Source of the DNA: Epiperipatus broadwayi
Lineage: Eukaryota; Onychophora; Udeonychophora; Euonychophora; Peripatidae
Direction: 5' to 3'
DNA: 64,000 nucleotides
Assembly: GCA_028023455.1 (NCBI GenBank)
Contig: JAQFVV010013083.1
Span: 186,001-250,000 of the forward strand
A program made the translations under genes and the position numbers. Under the pieces are notes generated by a model. The model was given only the letters and a program-made list of their open reading frames with translations. It did no database searches and was not told where the DNA came from. This document shows, one piece after another, positions 50,001 through 63,594 of the stretch. Each line of letters begins with the position of its first letter. Positions within the stretch are counted from its first letter, which is position 1.

Positions 50001-50699
50001 ATTATATTTTTTGTTGTCAAAAAATTACAAAACAGCAAGAAAGTTAAATGGCTCTAATAATGTGAATAATTACTATGGCATAGTATGGATTAAAATTTTT
50101 GATATTTTTTCCAAACACTTATTTTAGATTAATTATTTGTTTGTGGAATACAAAGTGTCTTATAGATGAGAAGTGGGGACATATTTCAAAAATGTATCAT
50201 ATAAATTATGCATGACTATTCCATAAGATACATGCAGGATAAATATTTAATTTAAAATAGTTATTGAGAAAGTTTTTTGTAGAAATTGTGCAAAAACTTT
50301 GGCTGTGATTGAGGAACATACATATTTTAAAATCTGAATTAGCTCTGATATACGACAATGATTGAGAATATATTAAATTAAGACCACCTTAGTATATAGT
50401 GAATCATTATTTGTAATTGATAAAAGATATGATGTTGATCCTCAGATTTCTGATTTTATTGTGATTATAGTTTAAACAATACTTTTTAAAAGCTATATCA
50501 ATGAACCCTAGTAATCCATAATATTATTCAGAATTACATTAACAAAACAACTTTTACTATAGGTAAAGCAATTTTGGGCAGAAGTCTTTTGTTTTTGTAC
50601 TGAACTTGTTTATGACCATATGATTTAGATGGTGGCTAAATTGTGATTTGGATAAGTTAATTAGAATTCCAAAAAATAATAAGTGAGTACCTGCAAAGA

Positions 50700-52890
50700 A
50701 TGAAGGTTGATTGCAGTGTGTAGCTATCTGATACATGGATGATTTACAAACTTGTATTGCAGATCCTGTTAGGGTTTCAAATTGCTTTATAATATGAAGA
50801 ATAAGAGGAATATTTTGTAAGTATCTGAAACATCATCAACAAAAGATATCACTTTAACAATAATACCAATATAAGAAAGAAAGAGGCATTTTATGCATTG
50901 CTCATTCTCTTTGATCTTGGGATCTTATATATTGCAAATAACAGTGAAGCAAGTGGTGGGCCTTGTGTATTACCTTGATTTGGTTTAAAAAGAGAAAAGA
51001 GGCACATGTAATTTTTTATCTTGAGAAATCTGTCCATCCAAATTGGCATGTGAAATTATTTGTTAATTTATTTTGTTTTGCAAGTAATATTTACTCTTGT
51101 GGTAATACAATAGTATGAGATGCTCAGTTGGGTATAACAATGTAATATGACAAGAAAAGTTTAGGGAGGGTATGGTAATTTAGTTGTTTAAAAAGAATTC
51201 TTGCAAAAAATTTTTGATCAATATCTCCAATGTGATAAGACACAGATCATTTACTGATGGATACAAAACTTTTTTTCTAAGGCAGAAAATTACATTAGTA
51301 GATAGATTATGTATACAATATTCATGTGAACAAAGTTGATTATAATATGTATGCTGAATGGGGGAGATAATATAATTTTGACACTTATAAAAATTAGCAG
51401 ACCATTTTCTGGTAAAATGTGCGAATGTAAATGCATAATTTTATCAACAGTTTGTTGCTTTAAGATGTATTATTTTCAGGAAATTGTATGTTACAGTTAG
51501 TAGAGGATATATGATAATCAACTGCTTTAACTGGATTTTTTAAGTGATTAAGAAGTTTGATATCAAGTGCCAGACACAAGTATATTTGCTCCCAACAGAA
51601 TTGGAATACCATTACTATAAGGATTGGTTGATTTTGCATGTATTTTCAGTAGTTTTTGTTAGATCTGGACGTTTAGGGATTACTTTACTAAGCTTAAATT
51701 TCATGGTATTTTGGTTATAAATAGCAGTTGGATGCTTATCTTCACTTTGCAGCTTACAAATAAGGAGCTGCACATTAGTAATTTTGATATAGCTTGAAAA
51801 GTTGAAGTGATGTCATCAATGCATTATTTTATATGATTATTTGAATCATAATTTGTTAATCAATCAGAACACCAAAGTGTCCATATTTTAATTGAAGAGA
51901 GATTCTGCAGCTATTAAAATAATCGTTGGCAATTAAGATATTAAAAATATCATCAACAGTTAATTTAAATTTACTAGGGATTTGCAGTTTGAATGTACAC
52001 ATGCTTTGCGATCTCAAAGAAATGGAGTAATTAACCTTTGAACTTTTCATAATTTGCATATAATTACTTCACTCAGAGCAAGAAGATGAGAGCATGTCTC
52101 TTGAAAGCGCTTTCAGAGTAATATAATTTTATTTTGTTTTTAAGTAAAAAATAGCTTTGCAGTCAGGTGCAATAGCACCTATATTACTTTACAAATGTAA
52201 ATTTATAAATTGTTGGTATATTTTGAAAGGTATTTCATGTGAGAGTTTCACAGATAGTCAAAGATTGAAATGCTAGAAAGGTGAATTAAAATTTTAAACT
52301 TAGTAGCAGAAGCAAAAAAAAGGATCAATGAGAAAAGATCCTTAACTCAAATAAAAGGCATCATATTTGGAGAATAGAGTAATGGCAGAGATAGAAAGGC
52401 TACATGATTGAGCTTTAGGATCAAAGTGGAAGGAAGATCATTATAGGGGCAATTAAAATCACCACACATGATTGTTAAAACAGGCTTATGTAGTATTTTA
52501 CTTTGAACAATGAGGAGAGTATTTATGAAGTCTTTTGCTTTTTTTCATAAATATATTGCATTAAGATAGTATGGCTGTGACTGAAAAATAAAGGAAATAA
52601 TGATTGCATTAACTGACATAAATATTATTTTTAAAGCATGTAAGTTGAAGTTGTATATTAATTAGAACAGCTACTTCTTGTGCTGATCTAATGTTAGGTT
52701 TATGCACATAAATGTATTTACTGTTTAGGGAGTTAACAATGACTGGTTTGTTTGAAAAAGTACTTTATTCTTAATGACCAAAATATAGGCATGGTGATTA
52801 TTTAAAAACGGACATAGCTATGAGATTCTATTGTATGAGTTAAGACCTTGCACATTTATTGTGGCTATTTTTATGCTTGTCCATACTATA
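50700..52890 (-). pseudogene. Second LINE ORF2 relic: endonuclease and reverse transcriptase
   Basis: Minus-strand, heavily decayed relative of the 0.2-3.4 kb LINE. The endonuclease start reads ATINVQGLNSYNRIS near 52860-52820, matching AFNIRGLNSVNKI in the first element. GDFNCPYNDLP lies near 52465-52430. The RT box NQGNTQGPPLASLLFAIYKI lies near 50990-50930 and FVDD at 50832-50843. Stops and frameshifts occur throughout. The 3' zinc-knuckle region was not recognised; the element may be truncated before the SINE at 50.0 kb. Confidence 0.72.
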
Positions 52891-53099
52891 TTTTTGAAGA
52901 ATTGGAATGATAATTTTTGCTGGTATGTTTGGTATCAGAATCAGGTATTGTAGCTCTTTTACTATTTTTATTGCCAGAGAAAATAATTTTATTAGGTGCT
53001 TTACAATTTGGTTTTATTTGTAGTTTGGGATAATTTTTAGTATATGTAGTATTTTGGTTATGACCCATAACTGAATTATGTGTAATGATTATTGTTCAG

Positions 53100-54300
53100 T
53101 TCCATAGCTTGTTACGAATGATTAACAGTAAGTGAATTTTGAGATTGCTTCTCATAACAGCAATGTACTGATGATATATCTAATAATTCATTTTTGTTCT
53201 GCATCCATGATTGGATTATATTACATCAGATCCTCAATAAGTAGTATTTGTGAATTTTTCAGGTAAGATTTTATTGTTAATATGATAACTTATGGCTAAG
53301 GTGGTCATATTAAGTCTGTTGATTTTGCCTTGACTGTTGCAATTTTCAACATTACATTGAGAAGCAATATCTCCAATTCTGGAACATTTGACACAAAAGT
53401 TTGCCAACCTTTAATACCAGATTTGATGAGAATTGATGACATAAAACTATGAAATGGATGTTCACCTGATACATGTATTTGCTTTATTTTAAATGTGATA
53501 TTTCAATAGTTAGTTGGAAATTCAAATTTTATATTTGGAGTAAGCTCTCTTGATACACTTATAACTTGAGTAATTTTTTGTAAAACTTCTGTGAAATCAG
53601 CAGGATCATGCATGATGTGAATATGTACAATTGGATGTGGTTCTTTAGTTACATATTATATATTTTTTCATTTAAATACTTAATTGTCTTCTTTTCCTCT
53701 TCACACTATTGTTTTGAAAAAAAAAATTATAATGCTATAAATATCCTTGCTGAGAAAGTATCTATTGATTTAATGGCTTTGATCATGTTATATTTCTGGA
53801 GCTCTTCTAAATAATTAGATAGTGAAGGATGACAGTACTGCTTGATTATCTGACAAATCATAGTTTTCTATCAATTTGATCGTGAAAGACTATTTGCAAA
53901 TATATTTTGTCAGTAATCATTTAAAAAAGATGTGTGTTTAGGCTTATTAGTTACTTCATTTCTTCTAATAGTATTAAAATCTAAAAAAAATGTAGTGCTA
54001 TTAGAGCTAAATGTTGAATTTTTTACTTGTTTGTTTTCAACATATTGTTTTTCTTTATTTCCAAGAGCACTGAATTAATTGCATCTGAAACACAATTATC
54101 ATTGTGAAGCATTAGAAATTCAAATTTTCATAGTGTGTTTTTGTACTAAAAATGGTATTACAGAATGTGACTTAATTTTTTCCATTTTATTAGATATATT
54201 CCATTCACTCACGGAATTTAGCATATTTATGGGTAACTTCAATGCGGACTATTTTTTTGAGATTGATGTAACTTTATTATTATTATTGGTTTTCGTGACA
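53100..54300 (-). pseudogene. Second LINE ORF1 relic with a broken zinc knuckle
   Basis: Upstream of the second ORF2 on the same strand. A knuckle reads FCVKCSRIGDIASQC at 53354-53395: the three Cys are correctly spaced but the His is replaced by Asp, so metal binding would be lost. The rest is broken into short frames. It corresponds in position to the 3.6-4.8 kb ORF1. Confidence 0.6.
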
Positions 54301-57300
54301 TTTTTCTAACTTCCTAGAGAGCACAAAAGTTGTTGGCAATTTTTTTTATATATTATTATTTTTACTTTAGTAAAGAATTTGAATTTTTACCTTTATTGCA
54401 AAACGCTTAGGTTTTTAGTTGACTATTTGATTCTACATTTTTATAAGTAATTTTTCGGAGATTATGCCAATGTCAGAAAGACTATTGTATCTTCCTTTAT
54501 TTATCTTTTGAGACATGTTAATATCAACAATTGTTAGTAGCTATTAACTTCTAAGAATTAAACTATTTGTTATAAATTATACTTTTCCCCCGCAATTGCA
54601 AAATTAAGCTTTTATACTGGCAGCAATGTTAACATTTTAAAATATTTTGACTAATCTTAGTACTTATAAATAGTGATTTATTATTATTATTTTTTTACAA
54701 AAATGCATTTAAGAATATCTATAAAATTGTATTTATGTAAAGAAAATATAAAAATGTATCTTTTTGATCTCTCATATTCAATACATTTTCTAGACTAGGG
54801 TTATATATTTGGATAAAGTCTGATATTGGCTTGAATAGGAATTTTGCTTTCTAATCTTTATTAATAAAACAATTAAAACTCCAATATACTTTAATTTTGT
54901 TAAAAATAGCTAAATCTTCAGATAGGCAAACCATTCAATAAATTAAACATTTAACAACTTCTGCAATTCCCTCTAATCATTTGTTTTTATATGGGCTCCC
55001 ATCAATTATTGTAAGATAAAAATGTGTGTAGATGTAAGTGGGAGTTAGTTTCTTTATTATTATTGTGTTCCTTAAGATACAAATTGTTCTTATTTGGTAT
55101 TTCATTTATAGTATGTCCATAAGATCATTAGGAGTAGATTTGATGTAAATTAATAACAATAAGTGTAATGGAAAAATAAATAAATAAAGAATGATTGTTT
55201 AAACTTAAAACTAAAAATTGTTATTTTATATTACTTTAGTCAGTAATTAAATAATAGAAGCATGAATTAATAAAACAAATCAGTTTTCCCAATTATCAAC
55301 AGGATGTTTAACTTCTTTTCTCCTCTCATAATATTTGAGTATTTTTTTTAAACTCAACATCATATTGACCACAATACATGTGCATTCCTAGTAAATTATA
55401 ATCTATGATGTTTTTTTTAATAAAAAAAAAGATTATACAGTTATTTTCTAATTAAAAAAAAACAATGTCCTAATTTTGGGAACTATAATCCTCAAATGTA
55501 CCTAACTAGTGTTATTATAAATAATATCATTATAATTAAAATTAAGGTCTAGAATGAAAATGTGCAATTATTATGTTCATGTCCATTCTGTGATCTGAAA
55601 AAAAGCAGCTTGAAAAATTTACGCATTCAACATTATTGCAATTTATAAATGAAAAATGTTTTTATGTCGACTCAACATAATTAAATTTTAATGAAATCCA
55701 TCTTTGTATACATTTTTAATATCATTTACTCTAACACATTGCCCATATCTTGAGAAATTCGCTTTTTTATATGTTTGCACTAAGACAAATGCTGTTTTGA
55801 ATTTCTTATATCATAATCTATTGAGTTTATTGCAATTTCACTGTAATAAAGTTTATTATTATTTGTTAAATTTACACACTTGTTGTCCTAATTTAACATA
55901 CACTATACTTTTACATTTATAAATAATACTTTCTATGAATGATTTATGATCATTCTTTTGCAGTGTTTAGTAATTTTTAAAGATTTATATATAAGATTTG
56001 TTTCTTTGTTAAGAAACCTTATTGATGAAGATGTCCTCAATCAAAATTCTATAGTTCCCTTTTCTATATTATATTTTCATATGATGTAACTGTAATAGAC
56101 TACTTATTTCTACACTATCTATCAAATTGTCTTTACATCAGTTTACTTATTCTTCCCTTCTTTTTGCTACTTTCTTTTTTCTATACAATTATTAATCTTG
56201 ATAATTTGTTGCTATTTAATCTTTTAATATAATCAGACCATATTACCACTTTTCTTCGATAAATGTTATCACAGTTTGTTTTACTACAACTTCTCTGATG
56301 CACTGATATATCATTTTTTTCAGCATTAGTATATTCATTAATACTTTTCCAATATATTATTGTTTACTTTCATTTGCTACTATCTATATTTTATATATCT
56401 TTATTTTATTCAATATGTGCCGATATTATTAATCTCTAGCAATTGAGTAGATATTTTGTTTATTTTATTCGATTCATGCACAGTTAGATTATATTATCCA
56501 CACTGAAAATATTCTGAGTTAATAAATAAAGAAAATGACTTGTCTTAAGATTTTTTGTATTATATAACTTATATTTAAAAAAAAAAAACCTTTAGCTTCC
56601 TTTCGGAAAACTTAATGTAAAATGTAAAATCGTATAAAATATCTTTTACTATTCGTCAGCTGTCTTATGATCACAATGGCTTGCATACTTTGAATACATG
56701 TAACTGTCTACATATTTATCATTTAGATGGTCATATATGTTATAATGTAGCATTGTGTGTTGCAGAAAAATAGATATTATTTTATAGCTATGCTATAGTT
56801 CAATATGTTATTCTATATTATTCTTTTTTTTTTTACTTTTGCATATATTGTACTATTATATATCTGTAATGTAGACACTTTAAACACACACAAGTTTAGT
56901 TTTGCGATATAAGTGGGGGAAAAAAAACGTTTTATATACATACTCTTTTTTATTAGCAGTTTTTTTTAAAAATGATACTCTGTTTTTATTCGAAAATAAT
57001 CGATTTATTGATTTTTACATGAAATATATATATTGAGGTTTTTATTGAATACCATCTTTAAATTTAAATTAATTGATCGCAATTTAAAATTTATCTTTTA
57101 GATCTAAAATATAAAAATCAATAAAAAAGTTTTTATTTAAAGAAAAAGTCCATTTAAATGATGTAAGTGAAGATGTAAGTTTTCTAATATATATAAAATT
57201 TACTTTTTAGAAACGACAGGTTTTGTGTTATTTGTGTAGGTGTGTAAACCTTTAAAAATATAGCATCTTTAAGTTGTTTAATAGCACGTTATCAAAAATT

Positions 57301-57560
57301 ATCAAGTCGCAGACACTTCAAAGTGAGTTTCATTAAATAATCTAAAGTATTTTATTTGAATAATTTTATAAATTTAAATGGTCCTGTGAAAATAACTTAT
57401 CCCCTTTTATGATCCTATAATTTAAATCTGGGTAAATGTTGCATCTATTTTAATATAGCTAAGAATTTTTAATAAAGCTTAGGATTTTTCAAGTTACTAT
57501 ATATATATAATGTTTTCACGATTATATGATATAAATAAAAAATATTATATATATATATCA
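54301..57560. other. AT-rich intergenic DNA
   Basis: No gene or repeat recognised. Short open frames such as 55704-55922 have no domain. Confidence 0.55.
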
Positions 57561-57636
57561 ATTTAATTTAGATACTCATCAGTAGTAGTAGCAATGGATA
57601 TGATCGTTCCAAATCCAAAGAATAAGTGGCAAAAGG

Positions 57637-57732
<96 letters not shown>

Positions 57733-57747
57733 GTAGTAGTAGTAGTA
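57637..57747. repeat. (AAT)n followed by (TAG)n
   Basis: About 95 bp of AAT then five TAG units. Confidence 0.97.
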
Positions 57748-57779
57748 ATGATTATAATAATGATAGTAATTATAATGCA

Positions 57780-58465
57780 TTGGAATGAGTTTTATGATAA
57801 TTATATAAATCAACCTGTGTTCAAATAAATAATAGGCTTATCTATGATATTTTGCAATCTTTTTCCCCTTTATATCAATTGCGTTTGTGAAATACTTCTT
57901 AGCACTTTGATTAATTATGAATGTCCATTATATTATATGCTAATTTATGTATTCTCAATAAAAGCAGTCAATATTGTACTTTTTCAGTGTGGGTTTACAT
58001 TATCATTTTAATGTAATTCCAAGAGAATAAACTTTTCTCATAAAAATGTAATTCAATATAAATAATACATACAACATGTATATTAAGTTAAACTTGTTTA
58101 ATAATTTAAAATAAATATATTAATTATATTAAAATAGTATTCTGAGTATGCTTTTGACTAATTAATAGTTATAATCATAGCTAAGATTATGACTTTTAAT
58201 TACTCAAAATCATGCTATATTTATTTTAAAGTATTAAACAAGCTTTTCTTAGTATGTATTTGTAGATATATTGAAGAAACCTTTCCAATATAAATGAAGA
58301 CAGGTCTTTTCAATAAAAGTCATGTTCAAGTTCATCAATTAAATACATTTTTAGAAAACCTGTTACTGTTAATTTATCTTATATATCTAATTTAATGATA
58401 CTATCTTTTTATAGTCATATATATATATTGTAACCAGTTGGATTACATGGCACAAATAATATAGT
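57780..58465. other. AT-rich intergenic DNA
   Basis: Nothing recognised. Confidence 0.5.
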
Positions 58466-58472
58466 GCGCGCG

Positions 58473-58502
<30 letters not shown>
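58466..58502. repeat. (CG)n(CA)n(TA)n compound microsatellite
   Basis: Short alternating purine-pyrimidine run that could adopt Z-DNA; length only about 37 bp. Confidence 0.9.
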
Positions 58503-58503
<1 letters not shown>

Positions 58504-59021
58504 TGTACCCTCACTTTCAGGAAATATGTAATAATAATAAATTGATCTAGCTCAAATAAATAATCATGTTCATCTAAAATGTATCTAATCAATAATAATT
58601 ATATTCTCCAATATTGTAAGTTATTAAATTAGCTCTAACTAATAAATAATAATATAGTTTTGTTTCATAAATTAAATAAATAAATATCTAATAAAAATCA
58701 TGAGACTATAAAGTGAGTTTACAAGTGGCAAGATGAATACATTGAGCCAATATCCCATAAGATACTACCTCAATGGCATAAGAATACTATTCCTCCTAAT
58801 ATCTCAAATAATAAATCTATAGCATTCCTACATCTTCAATAATTACTTAATTAAAAAAAATAATCTCAATAAAATAATCCTCATTTCTTTATCTAAATAA
58901 TCTAGCTCAAATAATCTCAGGTTCGTTTAAAATAATTCTAGGCAATTATAATCTTTGTAATCAAGCATGATAAGGAATTTAATATCATTCCTAACTACAT
59001 CTGACATACTAATAATATTTA

Positions 59022-59171
<150 letters not shown>

Positions 59172-62100
59172 CTTCAAAGTATATTTTAATCTCATCTCTT
59201 TTCTCATTGTAATACTAGTCATGTATAATAATAAATAATAATATAATATAATCTTTTATTATCCATATGGCATCTTAAATAAATATGTGGTATAATCTTA
59301 TAATCTGAGAATATGTGGCCACTATAAAAATACTATAATTCTGTGTAAACACTTTATACTTATTCTATGACCATAATAATGATATAAATGAAGTTTCTTA
59401 AAGAAAATCATCTCAAGAAAATATTATAATTCTTAAATAATAGTTTTATTTAGGTTATGCAAATATTATATCTTAATTCAAGTTATCTGTGGTTATGTAA
59501 CTGCGATGTGGAGAAATTGAGTCAACACCAAGTTTATAAAACAAACTTAACAAATTTTATTAACAACTTCAATAATAAATTATGTACATTATTTACAACA
59601 TTAATGAACTTTATCTAGTCACATCTTCTGTACTTTCCAAAATAAATTAAACAAAATAAAATATGGGATATGGAACATTGTTTTATATAAAAAATATCCA
59701 TTATTAAAATATTATCATAGTATGTCTCTATTACATTTTCATTAAATTAGTAAATTTAAAATATAAGATAAAATTAATCAGTCTATTATTCATCTATTAC
59801 TAGTACTTAATTCTTTTAAGATAATTTAATACATCATGTAGTCCTTCCCAACTTAAGAACAACATGGATAATTTTAATTAATAATATAGTGATTAAATTA
59901 GACTGGTTACTAATTATTAATCTAATATCAAATTTAATGTATGTGCTAGTGTATCATTATTACAGAATAATCTTTACAAGACTTATGATTATCTGTATTC
60001 TTTTAACACGATTTAGTTTTATCATTTTACTTATCAAAAATGTTCATCATAAGTAAGTCTTTTAAAAATACTTAATAATTAATCAATATCTTTATAAACC
60101 CACTTTAATTACCACTTACCTATCTTTATAAAAAAAATAATCAATTTCAAATATGAAACGTTTTATGATTCTTTTACTGACAAATCATATTCTTATCATC
60201 TTTGTATCTATTTCGATCTTGACTCCAAGTAAGACAATCTATATTATCCTTTCAATAACAATCCTGCACTTCCAAACTTATTCATCATTTCATGTTTTAA
60301 ATACAATCCTACAACATGTACTATGAGAAATTTTGATAGTGAATAAATGGGTAGGTATATGAAATAAACTAGAGTTTTAACTCAATAGAACCTCTATCAA
60401 ATAATCATCATGGTAACAGTGTATAAGAAATAAGGTATAACTTCTTTGTCTAATAACCTCCACTACTAAATATAATGTCCAGGCTATTTATTCAGCTCTA
60501 TGGCACATTCAACTTCAACACACAGAAAACACTGCTATGGAAAATTATCTATACTTACATAATCATCATTATTGATGACCCTTATTCCCATATAAAGAAA
60601 TCCTACATAAAATATTACCTTGGTTTTAATTAACTTACTATTAAGCCACTATCCTTATAACTTCCTTAGAGATCTATCACTCTACATCGTTAAAATTCTT
60701 TCCACATTTCTATAACAAATAAATTCACGTATAAATAATGACCTAACTACTCAATAAGAAAAGATTACTTCATTTCTTCGATAACTCTTAGATCAAAATA
60801 TAAATAATCAGTCTCGATATAACACTTTAATCACTTAAAATAAATATTAAGTTCAGTTAAAATAGAATCATATACTTATATTCCCATTATGTTAAAATAT
60901 ATATTTAATATAAAATAAAAGTATGCATATTTTTTAAAAATAAATAAACTCCTATAATCTATGTGTAGGCATCGTGTTTTGACATACGTTCTCACACATC
61001 CACACACAAAATGACATATTTTGATCAATTAAAAAAACATTATAAAATCATTAATATTTTTACAATTATTACCATAAGTGACCTTCACTACTTAACCACT
61101 TAATTGACGTTCCTAGCTCATGAACTAAATAATAAAACTTGCATAGTATATCATTTATTCAGTACTTTTATGCTTAAAATATTACATTTTATTTTTTTAA
61201 ATTGTTAAATATTTTTAATATTTAAAAATCTAAATATTATGTTAATAAATAGTTTAATATTTTTATGTTTTTTTCCTATCTCTAACTTATAAATAAAATA
61301 CTAAAGTTAGTAAGAAAATAAATTTGAGAACATATTTATGAAAAAGAAACTCCATCGATTAAAAGTTCATTAAAGAAAATGTCTTATTTTTCTCCTGGTA
61401 CAGTGCTTGTTGACAAAACTTTTACTGACACCCATGCTCTGATGGTTCCACTTTAACTACATGTATGACAACATTTTTAAAAAATAAAACGAAAACAAAA
61501 GTAAGTCGACTTGTAAAATATCCGGATTGCTTTATAAATAACCATGGATCTGCCCTTAAAGTTTATACAAGTAGTTAATGGTTCGTCTTATTTAAAACAA
61601 TAATTATTAAATGTTTTTTCAATATTATATGATGAAATAATTTTCCAAAGTTCTACTACTTTTACTCAGATTTCCTGTCGGTTTATATTCTTTGATACAG
61701 CAACAAAACTTAGCGTTCCTCGGTATTTACTATGTCATTTAAAAATATTTGCATAAATAATTTTCGAAAATCTTTTGTATGACCATCATAGAATAATTAA
61801 CTTATTTTTAAAGATTTCTTCTTAATACGATATGAAGCATTTTGCTAACAATCTTAATTTTTTATATATTTAAAATTATTATGATAATTTTAAAATAGAT
61901 TATTCAATATTTCTTTATAAAGAAATATTTCTACATCCTAAAATAATTCTTTTATCAAATTTAAATGCTTTTAAAAATTTACAATCTTCTTCTTTAAAAT
62001 AAATCCTCTGAATAAAGGTATTTTCATATTTTTTTAATTTTAATTTCCAGCGGATTTTTATAAACCTCCTCTGTGACATCCAATTTGCTAAATTCAATAG

Positions 62101-63405
62101 TAAATTAATATGACCAATTAATATAGGCAAAATTATGTGCCTAATAGAAAATAGTAATTTGACATTTCTATCTATAAATTTGAATTTAATGATGATTTAT
62201 TCATGTTTAGCTTGACATTAAAATTAGGTTTAATAAATTGGTTGGTAGGGAATTGCTTAGCTTTTAGTCTCGCATCTCAGTATTATAGGATCTTTTAATA
62301 ATGAATTACTGTACTTTTTTTAGAATTTAAAAATAAATAAAATTGACTATTACTGGTACACTTAGTTAACCGAAGTTGTAGTAACAATGACAATAATAGT
62401 AGTAGTACCTTGAGAAATAATTGTGCATCTGTTTTATACCTGAACAAATCACACATTTTATTGGTTAACTAAACAATGCTTAACTTATTTATACCCTGGC
62501 CAACAATGCAAGATTAAAATTAAAAATAAAAAAATATTTACTAAATATTTATTACTTATTATATTATTTAATTCTTAGTTTATTTTCATATTTTATTTAC
62601 ACCTACCAAACACTTTAAAATAACTTAAAATCATACTGTAATATTTATTATTACATTAACCTTCTTTTAAAACATAGTTGTTTTTTAAAACAAATTAAAA
62701 CCTAATTTTACATATTATATTCATTTTAAAAACCCAACTTAATATTAATAAAAGTTAATATTATTTTTATTCTAAAATAGACAAATATACTATTTTTAAA
62801 TCTTACATTAAATCTTACATTAGAATGTTAAATCAGTTTTGCAACCCTGCTAAGAAAAAAACTGCGCAAGGACATGTGTGAATATCTACACATCACATGA
62901 CTTTCAAAATAAATGAAACGCTTACAATATAACTGAAAATAAAATAAATGATTTAATTTACACAATATTATATAAAAATAATATTATAGTGGAATTTAGA
63001 ATAGTTATTTTAATATTATAAAATCGAATATGCACTTGTCTCCGATATTATCACTTAATTAAATGATTTTTTAAGTAGAATTATTAAATATAATTATTAT
63101 TAAATAGTCTATTTATTCAACTTTAAGTTATTACTTTTAAAATTTACTTTAAACATTTATTTATGAGACTTATTAATGCAGTATTTATTATGGCCAGTTT
63201 CCCCAACCATACAATATTATAATTTATCTTTAGTTAACTGTTTTTTTAAATATTAACACAATATTATACAGTAAATATTCCTTATTTGCTTTAACTAGAT
63301 TTTTTAAAAGATCATCAACACATTATATACATCATACCTCTCAAATAGTTTTAAATTTAAATTTTTTTTAGTAAATTGATTTAAACTATTCATCCTAACC
63401 TAAAC
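59172..63405. other. AT-rich intergenic DNA
   Basis: About 4.2 kb without a recognised gene, RNA or mobile element. Short frames (for example 61915-62130 minus) carry no motif. Confidence 0.5.
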
Positions 63406-63441
63406 AAAAGGGTACAATATATATATACACTATACCCTTTT
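63406..63441. repeat. Short inverted repeat upstream of the hammerhead motif
   Basis: AAAAGGGTA (63406-63414) and TACCCTTTT (63433-63441) form a 9-bp perfect stem around a TA-rich loop, 40 bp before the hammerhead. Confidence 0.7.
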
Positions 63442-63480
63442 AGATAAATGCTTTGCTTGAGTTGGTTTTTTGAATCTAAT

Positions 63481-63536
63481 GTCCCAACTCCTCACTGAAG
63501 AGACCCATAGGTCGAAACTGGTCTGGGGATGGGGAC
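63481..63536 (+). ncRNA. Hammerhead ribozyme, type I minimal fold
   Basis: All elements of a type I hammerhead are present in 56 nt. Outer stem I is GTCCC (63481-63485) with GGGAC (63532-63536). Inner stem I is TCCTCA (63489-63494) with TGGGGA (63524-63529). The core CTGAAGA is at 63495-63501. Stem II is GACC/GGTC with loop CATA (63502-63513), including the conserved G10.1-C11.1 pair. The core GAAA is at 63514-63517. A two-pair stem III with loop TG precedes the cleavage triplet GTC, so cleavage would fall after C63523. Very short stem III hammerheads are known in Penelope-like elements and retrozymes, where they often need dimers to cut well. No host ORF is attached here. Activity is inferred from structure only. 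Confidence 0.75.
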
Positions 63537-63555
63537 AATCCAAGATAAAAATGAT

Positions 63556-63559
<4 letters not shown>

Positions 63560-63589
<30 letters not shown>
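63560..63589. repeat. (TA)n tract
   Basis: TA run following the hammerhead by 24 bases. Confidence 0.92.

Positions 63590-63594
<5 letters not shown>

Noticed and set aside
61915-62130. 71-codon minus-strand frame
   Set aside because: No recognisable domain, AT-driven Lys/Ile/Phe composition; compatible with chance.
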